A DNA stretch of 8,269 nucleotides from an uncultured Oxalobacteraceae bacterium (GTDB lineage Bacteria > Pseudomonadota > Gammaproteobacteria > Burkholderiales > Burkholderiaceae): positions 1 through 8,269 of the forward strand of contig CAMLDH010000157.1 of the NCBI GenBank assembly GCA_946478765.1, given 5' to 3'. The notes under the pieces were generated by a model. That model worked only from the letters and a program-made list of their open reading frames with translations. It was not told the DNA's origin and searched no databases. Below, one piece after another: positions 1-7,045 of this stretch; the first letter of the stretch is position 1, and the number at the start of each line of letters is the position of its first letter. Position numbers and translations under genes: made by a program.

Positions 1-611
1 CGGCTCGCCTCGGTCGCCAACGCGGTGATGCACGCCCAATCGCCTGCCTGCATTACCGCCTTTGGCGTCAACCAGGACCCGCCGACGCATGCCACGTTTT
101 TACACGCAAGGAACTGGGCTGCAGTGTCGATGGAAATACCGCCGGTCGGGCAGAATGTCACATCCGGCAAGGGCCCTGCGATTGCATTGAGCATGCCGAT
201 ACCGCCGGCCGGTACTGCAGGAAACAGCTTCAATTGGCGGAAGCCGGCTTCGCGTGCCGCCATCACCTCGGATGGGGTCATCACGCCTGGCAGCAACGGC
301 AAGCCACTCGATTTCGCGGCTGCGATCAATGCCGGCGTCAGTCCCGGCGACACGCCGAATACGGCGCCGGCATCGCGCGCAGCAGCGAATTCTTCGGATT
401 GCGTCAGCGTGCCGACGCCGACAATTGCACCCGGCACCTGTTCCGCCATCGCGCGAATCGCGGGCAACCCGTGCGCGGTGCGCAGCGTTACTTCCAGCAC
501 GCGAATGCCGCCGGCGACCAGCGCTTTCGCCAAAGGCACTGCATGCGCGAGATCGTCGATGGCGATGACCGGAATGACCGGCGACGTGCGCATGATGTCA
601 AGCAGGTTCAT
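1..611 (-). CDS. eda: KDPG aldolase (2-keto-3-deoxy-6-phosphogluconate aldolase), C-terminus cut by window edge
   Basis: This enzyme cleaves 2-keto-3-deoxy-6-phosphogluconate to pyruvate and glyceraldehyde-3-phosphate, the last step of the Entner-Doudoroff pathway, in the cytoplasm. The minus strand reads MNLLDIMRTSPVIPVIAIDD from 611 and stays open to base 1, giving 203 complete residues. The E. coli enzyme is about 213, so only a short C-terminal piece is missing. The class I aldolase features are visible: VLEVTLRT with the catalytic Glu at residue 40 and Arg44, the Schiff-base Lys at residue 128 in LKLFPA, and the phosphate-binding segments PTGGIS (155-160) and GGSW (177-180). The start is preceded by GAGGA about 7 bases upstream. 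An ATG slightly further upstream (ATGAGG) stops after five codons. It lies 55 bp after edd on the same strand with no terminator-like hairpin between, so cotranscription is likely. The family assignment is secure. Confidence 0.95.
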   Translation of the reverse strand, partial: MNLLDIMRTSPVIPVIAIDDLAHAVPLAKALVAGGIRVLEVTLRTAHGLPAIRAMAEQVPGAIVGVGTLTQSEEFAAARDAGAVFGVSPGLTPALIAAAKSSGLPLLPGVMTPSEVMAAREAGFRQLKLFPAVPAGGIGMLNAIAGPLPDVTFCPTGGISIDTAAQFLACKNVACVGGSWLTPKAVMQAGDWACITALATEAS

Positions 612-666
612 ATTGTCTTCCTCATTTATGGGGAACAGCCGAATTCGACGGCTTGCGCTTCGTCTC

Positions 667-2577
667 TCATTTCTGAATCAACGTGTCTTCATCGGAGGAG
701 GATTGGTCCTCGGGGACGGCGAGCGGATTATCGTTTTCTTGCGGCAGGTGCAGCGGCGGCGGCAAACCGAATGTGGCCGCCCCCTCTTCCGCCGCGCTCA
801 CCGAGGAACGGAACATCGCAAACAGTTCGCGTCCCATGCCGACCTGATTGGCCGACAAATCGCTTGTTTCGATTGCGCGCGCAGCCCATTGCGCATCCGG
901 CACCAGCGCTTGCAATACCCCGGCCTCCGCATCCAGGCGAATGAGGTCGCCCGTACGCACGCGCCCCAAGGGGCCGCCGGCCAGCACTTCCGGCGACACA
1001 TGAATCGCGGCCGGCACCTTGCCCGAGGCACCCGACATGCGGCCATCGGTGACCAATGCCACATGGCGGCCGGCGTCTTGCAGGCTGCCTAGTGCCGGCG
1101 TCAATGCATGCAGTTCCGGCATGCCGTTGGCGCGCGGGCCTTGCAGGCGCACGACTGCCACGAAATCGCGATTGAGCTCGCCCGCTTTATACGCGTGCAT
1201 GAACGCTTCCTGCGAATCGAACACGATGGCCGGCGCTTCGACGATGCGGTGCTGCTGCTTGACTGCGGAAACCTTGACCACTGCGCGGCCGAGATTGCCT
1301 GTCAGCAGGCGCATGCCGCCGTCGGCCGAGAACGGCGCCGTCGCCGGCCGCAGCACGTTGCTGTCGGCGCTGACTGTCGGCGCCGGCTGCCATACGACCG
1401 ACTGCCCCTGCAGGAACGGCTCGCTGCAATGGGCGCGCAGCCCCTTGCCCAGAATCGTCGTCACGTCTTCATGCAGCAACCCGGCGTCCAGCAATTCGCG
1501 CATCACGAAACCGGTGCCGCCCGCTGCATGAAAATGGTTCACGTCGGCGTCCCCATTCGGATAGATGCGCGTCACCAGCGGCACCACGGCAGACAGCGCG
1601 TCGAAATCATCCCAGTCGATCACGATACCGGCAGCCTTCGCGATGGCCACCAGATGCAGGGTGTGATTGGTAGAGCCGCCGGTTGCGAGCAAGGCGATCA
1701 CTGCATTGACGATCGATTTCTCGTCGACCACATGGCCGACCGGTAGGTAGCTTTTGCCTTGTGCAGTGATTTCCACTGCCCGGCGTGCCGCCGCTGCCGT
1801 CAACGCGTCGCGCAAGGGCGTATTCGGCGTAATGAATGCGGCGCCCGGCAGGTGCAGGCCCATGACGTCCATCAGCATCTGGTTACTGTTGGCGGTGCCG
1901 TAGAAGGTACACGTGCCGGCGCCGTGGTACGACTGCGCTTCCGCTTCCAGCAATTCCGCGCGTCCGACTTTGCCCTGCGCGTACAACTGGCGGATGCGGG
2001 CTTTTTCCGGATTGGACAGGCCGCTTGTCATCGGGCCGGCCGGGATAAAGACGGCCGGCAGATGGCCGAAATGCAGCGCGCCGATCAGCAGGCCCGGCAC
2101 GATCTTGTCGCACACGCCGAGATACACCGCGGCATCGAACATATTGTGCGACAACGCGATCGCCGTCGCCATCGCAATCGCGTCGCGCGAAAACAGCGAC
2201 AGCTCCATGCCGGGCTGCCCTTGCGTGACGCCGTCGCACATCGCCGGCGTACCGCCCGCGAATTGCGCGACACCGCCGGCCGCGCGCACCGCTTCCTTGA
2301 TCACGTGCGGAAAGCGCTCGAATGGCTGATGCGCGGACAGCATGTCGTTGTACGCTGAGACGATTGCCACCGATGGGCTTTTTTGTTGCTTGAGCAAAAG
2401 CTTGTCATGGGCAGGGAACGCGGCAAAACCATGCGCCAGATTGGTACATGCCAGCGCGCCGCGCTGCACGCCCTGGCGGCGCGCCGTTTCCAGCCGCGCC
2501 AGATAAGCAGCGCGAAACGGCCGGCTGCGCTCGACGATGCGTGCAGTGACGGCGGATATGGTGGGATGAATGGCCAT
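667..2577 (-). CDS. edd: 6-phosphogluconate dehydratase
   Basis: Edd dehydrates 6-phosphogluconate to 2-keto-3-deoxy-6-phosphogluconate, the committing step of the Entner-Doudoroff pathway. The 636-residue product belongs to the IlvD/Edd Fe-S dehydratase family. Both family signatures are present: [12 protein letters not shown] at 156-167 and [12 protein letters not shown] at 507-518. The candidate Fe-S cysteines are C114 (MCDGVTQG), C156 and C223 ([13 protein letters not shown]). The Edd-type NSNQ and GGSTNH motifs favour Edd over dihydroxy-acid dehydratase, as does the neighbouring eda. The start at 2577 has TAAGGA 6 bases upstream on the minus strand. Edd proteins are usually about 600-610 residues. 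Here a proline-rich then acidic tail (about 605-636, with [10 protein letters not shown]) follows the conserved ELFAMFR...AEEGA end. A sigma70-like promoter with an embedded HexR-like operator lies directly upstream, so repression by HexR is likely. It is the first gene of an edd-eda operon. Confidence 0.96.
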   Translation of the reverse strand: MAIHPTISAVTARIVERSRPFRAAYLARLETARRQGVQRGALACTNLAHGFAAFPAHDKLLLKQQKSPSVAIVSAYNDMLSAHQPFERFPHVIKEAVRAAGGVAQFAGGTPAMCDGVTQGQPGMELSLFSRDAIAMATAIALSHNMFDAAVYLGVCDKIVPGLLIGALHFGHLPAVFIPAGPMTSGLSNPEKARIRQLYAQGKVGRAELLEAEAQSYHGAGTCTFYGTANSNQMLMDVMGLHLPGAAFITPNTPLRDALTAAAARRAVEITAQGKSYLPVGHVVDEKSIVNAVIALLATGGSTNHTLHLVAIAKAAGIVIDWDDFDALSAVVPLVTRIYPNGDADVNHFHAAGGTGFVMRELLDAGLLHEDVTTILGKGLRAHCSEPFLQGQSVVWQPAPTVSADSNVLRPATAPFSADGGMRLLTGNLGRAVVKVSAVKQQHRIVEAPAIVFDSQEAFMHAYKAGELNRDFVAVVRLQGPRANGMPELHALTPALGSLQDAGRHVALVTDGRMSGASGKVPAAIHVSPEVLAGGPLGRVRTGDLIRLDAEAGVLQALVPDAQWAARAIETSDLSANQVGMGRELFAMFRSSVSAAEEGAATFGLPPPLHLPQENDNPLAVPEDQSSSDEDTLIQK

Positions 2578-2595
2578 GTCAAATCCTTACCGGGA

Positions 2596-2624
2596 ACAAT
2601 AATTGAAATTTTACTACAATTCAA
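2596..2624 (-). promoter_or_regulatory. Candidate sigma70 promoter of edd-eda
   Basis: Reading the minus strand, TTGAAT (2624-2619, 4/6 to the -35 consensus) is followed by exactly 17 bp and then TATTGT (2601-2596, 4/6 to the -10 consensus). Transcription would begin near 2589, leaving a leader of roughly 12 bases that just contains the TAAGGA ribosome-binding site. The HexR-like palindrome fills 15 of the 17 spacer bases, the arrangement expected for a repressor that blocks RNA polymerase. The hexamers are modest, so the call leans on spacing, position and the operator. A longer transcript from an upstream promoter is not excluded. Confidence 0.55.
2604..2618. promoter_or_regulatory. HexR-like operator in the edd promoter
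   Basis: The minus strand reads TGTAGTAAAATTTCA. This matches the HexR consensus known from proteobacteria (about TGTARTWWWAYTACA, as I recall it) at 14 of 15 positions, with one mismatch in the right arm (TTCA for TACA). It lies between the -35 and -10 elements of the candidate edd promoter, and hexR is encoded 3.5 kb away in the same window. In characterised systems HexR releases DNA when it binds KDPG, the product of Edd. Binding here is inferred. Confidence 0.75.
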
Positions 2625-2743
2625 GCCGCCTTACCGTAGCGCCTTGATGTTATCGTATAAACCCGCCTTTTTGAAGCGGCAGAAGCCAATACAAAAACAC
2701 AACGGAACTTCTTCTTATAACCTGCACCAAACGAATGAAATTT

Positions 2744-2778
2744 AAAAAAATCAAGCTTCCATATGAAAAAAATCAAGC
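2744..2778. repeat. Direct repeat of an A-tract 13-mer with 22-bp period in the edd/pgi divergent region
   Basis: AAAAAAATCAAGC occurs at 2744-2756 and again, identically, at 2766-2778. The start-to-start distance of 22 bp is about two turns of DNA, so both copies face the same side of the helix. Both are preceded by ATGAAA-type sequence. They lie 16 bp upstream of the pgi-proximal HexR site and more than 120 bp from the edd promoter. They could be phased A-tracts that bend DNA, an UP-element-like sequence for pgi, or a tandem activator site. The sequence does not decide which. Confidence 0.6.
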
Positions 2779-2792
2779 CTCGGCAAACTATT

Positions 2793-2831
2793 TTGTAGTG
2801 AATTTACATTTTTTTTATTGTATAGTTAAAT
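2793..2831 (+). promoter_or_regulatory. Candidate promoter region of pgi
   Basis: Several overlapping sigma70-like combinations are present. TTTACA (2803-2808, 5/6) is followed by 17 bp and TTAAAT (2826-2831, 4/6). TTGTAG (2793-2798, 4/6) is followed by 17 bp and TATTGT (2816-2821), the same -10 hexamer proposed for edd. TATAGT (2821-2826, 5/6) has only a weak -35 at the right distance. In every case the HexR-like palindrome at 2794-2808 overlaps the -35 element or the spacer. The AT-richness makes chance matches easy, so the exact start of transcription is uncertain. Confidence 0.45.
2794..2808. promoter_or_regulatory. HexR-like operator upstream of pgi
   Basis: TGTAGTGAATTTACA has perfect TGTA and TACA arms of the HexR palindrome and departs from the consensus only at two central positions (G at 7, T at 10). 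It is centred about 52 bp before the pgi start and overlaps the candidate pgi promoters. It lies 190 bp from the edd-proximal site. No similar palindrome is visible before zwf, hexR or tal, so this may be the site through which HexR controls pgi, zwf and its own gene. Confidence 0.68.
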
Positions 2832-2853
2832 TAATTAATTACCAATTCCTTCA

Positions 2854-4509
2854 ATGCCATCCGACATGCGCCACCCTGCCCTGCAAGACGCTCCGACGTT
2901 CCAAGCACTTCAGTTGCACCATGCCACTGCAAAAAACTGGCAGTTGCGTGAATTGTTTGCGCAAGATCCCGAACGCTTCACGACCCTATCCGTTACGGCG
3001 GCCGGCCTCTTTCTCGATTATTCCAAGAATCGCCTTGATAAGACCACCGTGCGCATGTTGTGTTCGCTCGCGCGGGAACGCGGTGTCGAGGCGCAACGCG
3101 ATGCCATGTTTGCCGGCGACAAGATCAATGTGACGGAACATCGCGCAGTGTTGCATACCGCATTGCGTGCGCCGCGCAGTCCCGCATTGCACATCGATGG
3201 CCAGGATGTCAGTCATGATGTCCATGCCGTATTGGCGCGCATCAAATCCTTCACGGCGCGCGTCCGCAGCGGCGAATGGGTCGGGCATACCGGCCAGGCC
3301 ATTACCGACATCGTCAATATCGGCATCGGCGGCTCCGATCTGGGACCGGAAATGGTGTGCCGCGCGCTGCGCAGTTTTGTTCATCCGCGCCTCTCTTTGC
3401 ATTTCGTCGCCAATGTCGACGGGCATGATCTCGATGCAGTGTTGTCCAAAGTCAATCCGGACACCACCTTGTTCGTCATTGCATCCAAAACGTTTACGAC
3501 TGCCGACACCATGCTCAATGCGCAATCCGCACGCACATGGTTCCTGCAGCACGGCGCCGCGGCGGATTTGCCCAAGCATTTTGTCGCGGCATCGACCAAT
3601 ACGCAGGCCGTTACCGCGTTTGGCATCGATCCCGCCAACATGTTCCAATTCTGGGATTGGGTCGGCGGGCGCTATTCGATCTGGTCCGCGATCGGCCTGC
3701 CGGTAGCGCTGGCGGTCGGCTTTGATCGTTTCTCGGCATTCCTGGCCGGCGCGCATGCGATGGATGAACATTTCCGCCATGCACCGCTCGAACAAAACAT
3801 GCCGGCACTCCTGGCGTTGATGGGCGTGTGGTATCGCAATTTTTTCGGCAGCACGTCGATTTCGATCGCGCCTTACCATCAGGACCTGGGCCAGTTCCCG
3901 GCATATCTGCAGCAGCTTGAAATGGAAAGCAATGGCAAGAGCATGGCGCGCGACGGCGCGCCAGTCGGTGTTGCCACCTGTCCAGTGGTGTGGGGCGATG
4001 TCGGCACCAATGGCCAGCACGCGTATTTCCAACTGCTGCACCAGGGTACGGACATCATCCCGATAGATTTTATTGCTTTCCTAAAACCCACTCACAATCT
4101 GCCCGGTCATCATGCGGCGCTGCTGGCCAATTGCTTTGCGCAATCGGAAGCTTTCATGCGCGGCAAGACAGCCGACGAAGTGCGCGCCGAGTTGCAGAGT
4201 CAAGCGCTGCCCCCCGATGAAATCGATGCCTTGGCGCCGCACAAGACGTTCCCCGGCAATCGTCCGAGCAATACCTTGCTGATGGATATGCTGACACCGG
4301 CGACCCTGGGTGCATTGATTGCACTCTACGAGCACAAGGTGTTTGTGCAAGGCGTCATATGGGGCGTCAACAGTTTTGATCAGTGGGGCGTGGAACTGGG
4401 CAAGGTGTTGGCAAAAAACATTCACGCGGAACTGCTTGGAGAATCGCAACCGGCAGCGCACGACGGCTCCACCAATGGTCTCATTGCAAAGGCAAAGGCG
4501 GCGCTTTAA
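2854..4509 (+). CDS. pgi: Glucose-6-phosphate isomerase
   Basis: Pgi interconverts glucose-6-phosphate and fructose-6-phosphate in the cytoplasm. In an Entner-Doudoroff organism it also recycles fructose-6-phosphate and feeds gluconeogenesis. The 551-residue product has the family's usual length (E. coli 549). Visible marks are GIGGSDLG (157-164, SIS-type sugar phosphate loop), the PGI signature DWVGGRYSIWSAIG (268-281) and the second signature GVIWGVNSFDQWGVELGK ending at K517. The catalytic set by family comparison is R273, E358 (MESNGK), H389 (TNGQHA) and K517, and all are present. The ATG at 2854 is used; an in-frame ATG at 2866 would remove four residues. Neither has a visible Shine-Dalgarno sequence, since the preceding bases are ACCAATTCCTTCA. 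It is divergent from edd-eda and heads the plus-strand set pgi, zwf, hexR. Confidence 0.96.
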   Translation: MPSDMRHPALQDAPTFQALQLHHATAKNWQLRELFAQDPERFTTLSVTAAGLFLDYSKNRLDKTTVRMLCSLARERGVEAQRDAMFAGDKINVTEHRAVLHTALRAPRSPALHIDGQDVSHDVHAVLARIKSFTARVRSGEWVGHTGQAITDIVNIGIGGSDLGPEMVCRALRSFVHPRLSLHFVANVDGHDLDAVLSKVNPDTTLFVIASKTFTTADTMLNAQSARTWFLQHGAAADLPKHFVAASTNTQAVTAFGIDPANMFQFWDWVGGRYSIWSAIGLPVALAVGFDRFSAFLAGAHAMDEHFRHAPLEQNMPALLALMGVWYRNFFGSTSISIAPYHQDLGQFPAYLQQLEMESNGKSMARDGAPVGVATCPVVWGDVGTNGQHAYFQLLHQGTDIIPIDFIAFLKPTHNLPGHHAALLANCFAQSEAFMRGKTADEVRAELQSQALPPDEIDALAPHKTFPGNRPSNTLLMDMLTPATLGALIALYEHKVFVQGVIWGVNSFDQWGVELGKVLAKNIHAELLGESQPAAHDGSTNGLIAKAKAAL

Positions 4510-4580
4510 CGGCGACGCAGACAAGGACGGCATACACCAATGGCGCGCACGGGAAGGCGCTTCGGTAGCAAATTTACAGA

Positions 4581-4602
4581 TCAAGAAAGTGTATTTTCTT
4601 GA
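4581..4602. repeat. Perfect 8-bp inverted repeat between pgi and zwf
   Basis: TCAAGAAA (4581-4588) and TTTCTTGA (4595-4602) form a perfect inverted repeat around GTGTAT. ATCAAGAAA recurs in direct orientation at 4615-4623. The repeat lies 72 bp after the pgi stop and 60 bp before the zwf start. It lacks a downstream T-run, so it reads better as a dimer-protein binding site than as a terminator, but no regulator can be named. It does not match the HexR consensus. Confidence 0.5.
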
Positions 4603-4616
4603 GCAAGAATGTCATC

Positions 4617-4656
4617 AAGAAAAGTATTACGTCACTTCATTCACTTTTCTTTTTTT
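4617..4656 (+). terminator. A/T-rich hairpin with T-tract before zwf: weak terminator or attenuator
   Basis: AAGAAAAGT (4617-4625) and ACTTTTCTT (4643-4651) are perfect 9-base complements with a 17-base loop, and the T-run continues to 4656. The layout resembles an intrinsic terminator, but the stem has only two G-C pairs and the loop is long, so termination would be weak. It ends 6 bases before the zwf ATG and could instead influence zwf translation. The 4510-4662 gap holds no convincing sigma70 promoter or HexR site. Confidence 0.3.
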
Positions 4657-4662
4657 ACTATC

Positions 4663-6135
4663 ATGGCTCTTTCAGATTTCGACTTGGTGTTGTTCGGCGG
4701 CAGCGGCGACCTGGCAATGCGCAAACTCCTGCCAGCAATGTATGCACGCGAACGCGCCAAGGACTTGCCGGCGACCGCGCGCATCCTGTGCGTCGGACGC
4801 CACGAAATGACGCAGGAAGAATTTCTGGAGGCGGTCAACAGCACGTCCAAGCCGCATATTTCAGCCGACACCTTCGATCGCGCAGTGTGGAACACGTTCT
4901 GCGCGCGCATCGTCTATGTCCACCTGGACGCGGCCGATGGCGCCACCTACCATGCGCTGGCCGCCGCGGCGCGCACCGATCCGGCGATCGCCCGCGTATT
5001 CTATCTGGCGACGCCGCCCAGCCTGTTTGCGATGATTTGCCATCACCTGGCGCAGGTTGGCCTTGCCACATCGAACTCGCGCGTGGTGCTGGAAAAGCCG
5101 CTCGGCCGCGATCTCGCCAGCGCCAAGCAAATCAATGCCGAAGTCGGCCGCGTATTTGCCGAATCGCAAATTTTCCGCATCGACCATTATCTCGGCAAGG
5201 AAGCGGTGCAAAACCTGCTGGCGCTGCGTTTCGGCAACGTGCTGTTCGAGCCCTTATGGCGACGCGAATGGATTTCAGATGTGCAAATCACGATCGCCGA
5301 AGAACTCGGCGTCGGCAACCGCACCGGCTACTACGATACCTCGGGCGCGCTGCGCGACATGCTGCAAAACCATTTGCTGCAATTGCTCTGCATCGTCGCG
5401 ATGGAGTCGCCGGTGTCGATCACGCCCGATGCCGTGCGCGATGAAAAACTGAAAGTGCTGCGCTCGCTCAAGCCCTTCACGCCGACCACCCTTGCGCAAA
5501 ACGTGATTCGCGGCCAGTACCGCAGCGGCCATGTGAACGGCGTCGAGGTGCCCGGCTATCGCAAGGAGCCGGGCGCCAGCCCGCATTCGCGCACCGAAAC
5601 CTTCGTTGCGCTCAAGGCCGAGATCGATACCTGGCGCTGGGCCGGGGTGCCGTTTTACCTGCGTACCGGCAAGCGCATGGCGGACCAGCTGGCCGAAATC
5701 GTGGTGCGCTTCAAGCCGATTCCGCATTCCATTTTTGCGCAATCGACCGCCAGCTTCCAGCCGAATTGCCTGGTGATCCGCCTGCAGCCGGACGAGGGCT
5801 TGCAACTGAACCTGATGGCCAAGACGCCGGGCGACGGCATGCGCCTGAAACCGGTGGAACTGGAACTGGATTTCCGCGAAACGTTCAAGATGCCGCGCAT
5901 GGAAGCCTATGAACGTTTACTGCTGGACGTATTGCGGGGACAATTGACGCTTTTCATGCGCAGCGATGAACTGGAAGCCGCCTGGGAATGGGTCGAGCCG
6001 ATTCTGGATTTCTGGGAACAGGAAGAGAACGACCCGATGCCGTACACTGCCGGCACCTGGGGTCCGGCTGCCGCCAGCGCGTTGATCGGGCGCGACGGAT
6101 TGCAATGGCGCGAAGAGGCGCTGCCTGAACTGTGA
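4663..6135 (+). CDS. zwf: Glucose-6-phosphate 1-dehydrogenase
   Basis: Zwf oxidises glucose-6-phosphate to 6-phosphogluconolactone with reduction of NADP or NAD, feeding both the Entner-Doudoroff and oxidative pentose phosphate pathways. The 490-residue product is family length. The N-terminal Rossmann nucleotide-binding segment is LFGGSGDLAMRK (10-21). The active-site signature DHYLGKE is at 174-180 with K179. The catalytic histidine is expected at H237 in DMLQNHLLQ. The C-terminal half (for example GVPFYLRTGKRM) is typical of G6PD. The start at 4663 gives MALSDFDLVLFGG, the normal N-terminus. An in-frame ATG at 4609 would add 18 residues encoded across the inverted repeat and T-run, which is unlikely. 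No Shine-Dalgarno sequence precedes 4663; the upstream bases are almost all pyrimidines. It is followed after 6 bp by hexR. No pgl gene for the lactone hydrolysis step lies nearby. Confidence 0.96.
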   Translation: MALSDFDLVLFGGSGDLAMRKLLPAMYARERAKDLPATARILCVGRHEMTQEEFLEAVNSTSKPHISADTFDRAVWNTFCARIVYVHLDAADGATYHALAAAARTDPAIARVFYLATPPSLFAMICHHLAQVGLATSNSRVVLEKPLGRDLASAKQINAEVGRVFAESQIFRIDHYLGKEAVQNLLALRFGNVLFEPLWRREWISDVQITIAEELGVGNRTGYYDTSGALRDMLQNHLLQLLCIVAMESPVSITPDAVRDEKLKVLRSLKPFTPTTLAQNVIRGQYRSGHVNGVEVPGYRKEPGASPHSRTETFVALKAEIDTWRWAGVPFYLRTGKRMADQLAEIVVRFKPIPHSIFAQSTASFQPNCLVIRLQPDEGLQLNLMAKTPGDGMRLKPVELELDFRETFKMPRMEAYERLLLDVLRGQLTLFMRSDELEAAWEWVEPILDFWEQEENDPMPYTAGTWGPAAASALIGRDGLQWREEALPEL

Positions 6136-6141
6136 GGACAC

Positions 6142-6996
6142 ATGCTGTTAGATTCAATCCGCACCCATCTTGATTCGCTGTCGAAATCGGAGAGAAAGGT
6201 TGCGCTCGCGGTATTGAAAAATCCTCAATTGGCCGTCGCGGAAAACATCACCGCGCTGGCCAAGAATGCGCAGGTATCGGAACCGACGGTGGTGCGCTTT
6301 TGCCGCGCGATCGGCTATGACGGCTGGCAAGAATTCAAGCTGAAACTGGCGCAAAGCCTGGCGCTTGCGCTGCCCGGCGCCGATGAATCGCCGATGCAGG
6401 ACGACCTCGCGTCCGACCTCGTCAACAAGATCTGCAGCCGCTCGATCAATACCCTGCTCGACCTGCGCAACAACCTGCGTCCGGAAGCGATCCAGCGTGC
6501 GCTCGATGTGCTGGCGCAATCGAACAAGATCGAATTCTATGGGCAAGGCACGTCCGGCGTGGTCGCCGCCGACGCGCAGCACAAGTTCTTCCGCTCGGGC
6601 GTACCGACCGTCGCATACAGCGATCCGCACATCCACAGCATTTCCGCATCGCTGCTGCAAAAAGGCGATACGGTCGTCGCCATTTCGCAGCGCGGCAACA
6701 GCACCGCGCTGCTGCGCAGCGTGCAACTGGCGCGCAAGATGGAAGCCGACGTCATCGCCCTCACCCCGAGCGGCACCCCGCTGGCGGAACTGGCGACGGT
6801 GCTGGTGCCGATCGACCTGAGCTTCAATACCGATCCGTACACGCCGATCTCGGCGCGCCTGGCGCACCTGGTCGTGATCGACATCCTGGCAGTGGGATTG
6901 GCATTGAAGCGCGGCCCCGAATTCCGCAACAAGATGCAGAATGCGCAAAAGGCGCTGCAAAAATTCGACATGCAGTTCGACTCGTTCTTCCGCTGA
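6142..6996 (+). CDS. hexR: HexR, RpiR-family repressor of hexose catabolism
   Basis: This is a 284-residue DNA-binding repressor. Residues 1-77 form the RpiR-type helix-turn-helix domain, with a recognition helix around 46-57 (SEPTVVRFCRAIGY). Residues about 115-245 form a SIS sugar-phosphate domain, with YGQGTSG (133-139) and ISQRGNS (181-187). S138 and S182 fall where serines reported to bind KDPG in Pseudomonas HexR would lie (140 and 184 there, from memory), so KDPG is the probable ligand. The ATG at 6142 has GAGGA overlapping the zwf stop codon, and the intergenic gap is 6 bp, so it is cotranscribed and probably translationally coupled with zwf. Two HexR-like operators sit between edd and pgi. 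The context of edd, eda, zwf and pgi supports HexR over other RpiR paralogues. Its stop codon is the first base triplet of a 13-bp tandem repeat array. Confidence 0.93.
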   Translation: MLLDSIRTHLDSLSKSERKVALAVLKNPQLAVAENITALAKNAQVSEPTVVRFCRAIGYDGWQEFKLKLAQSLALALPGADESPMQDDLASDLVNKICSRSINTLLDLRNNLRPEAIQRALDVLAQSNKIEFYGQGTSGVVAADAQHKFFRSGVPTVAYSDPHIHSISASLLQKGDTVVAISQRGNSTALLRSVQLARKMEADVIALTPSGTPLAELATVLVPIDLSFNTDPYTPISARLAHLVVIDILAVGLALKRGPEFRNKMQNAQKALQKFDMQFDSFFR

Positions 6997-7045
6997 GAAT
7001 CAGCTCTGAGAATCAGCTCTGAGAATCAGCTCTGAGAATCAGCTA
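6994..7045. repeat. Four tandem 13-bp repeats starting at the hexR stop codon
   Basis: The unit TGAGAATCAGCTC occurs at 6994-7006, 7007-7019 and 7020-7032, and at 7033-7045 with the last base changed to A. The TGA of the first unit is the hexR stop codon. Because 13 is not a multiple of three, the TGAs of successive units stop all three plus-strand frames. Each unit holds a small dyad, CTGA-GAA-TCAG or its unit-junction equivalent. Near-perfect identity implies recent slippage expansion, so the copy number may vary between strains. Function is unknown: candidates are a variable-number repeat with no role, a repeated protein site, or an RNA structure at the hexR 3' end. Confidence 0.95.

Noticed and set aside
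25..1092. Long plus-strand open frame (355 codons) opposite eda and edd
   Set aside because: It overlaps two genes with intact catalytic motifs on the other strand. Its composition is that of an antisense frame in GC-rich codons, with no recognisable domain.
2763..2798. Tiny open frame MKKIKPRQTIL before pgi, possible leader peptide
   Set aside because: It has no ribosome-binding site. It lies upstream of the likely pgi transcription start, and its stop falls inside the HexR-like operator.
2986..4041. Long minus-strand open frame (351 codons) opposite pgi
   Set aside because: It is antisense to a gene with all PGI signatures and shows no family motif. It is explained by codon bias in pgi.
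4589..4603. TGTATTTTCTTGAGC-type sequence as a third HexR site before zwf
   Set aside because: It keeps only the left TGTA arm, with no matching TACA arm at the right distance.
4609..4662. Extended zwf start adding 18 residues
   Set aside because: The extra residues are encoded across the inverted repeat and T-run and are unlike known G6PD N-termini. MALSDFDLVLFGG at 4663 is the normal start.
6994..7045. The short repeats as a CRISPR array
   Set aside because: The units are 13 bp and directly abutting with no spacers. This is a simple tandem repeat.
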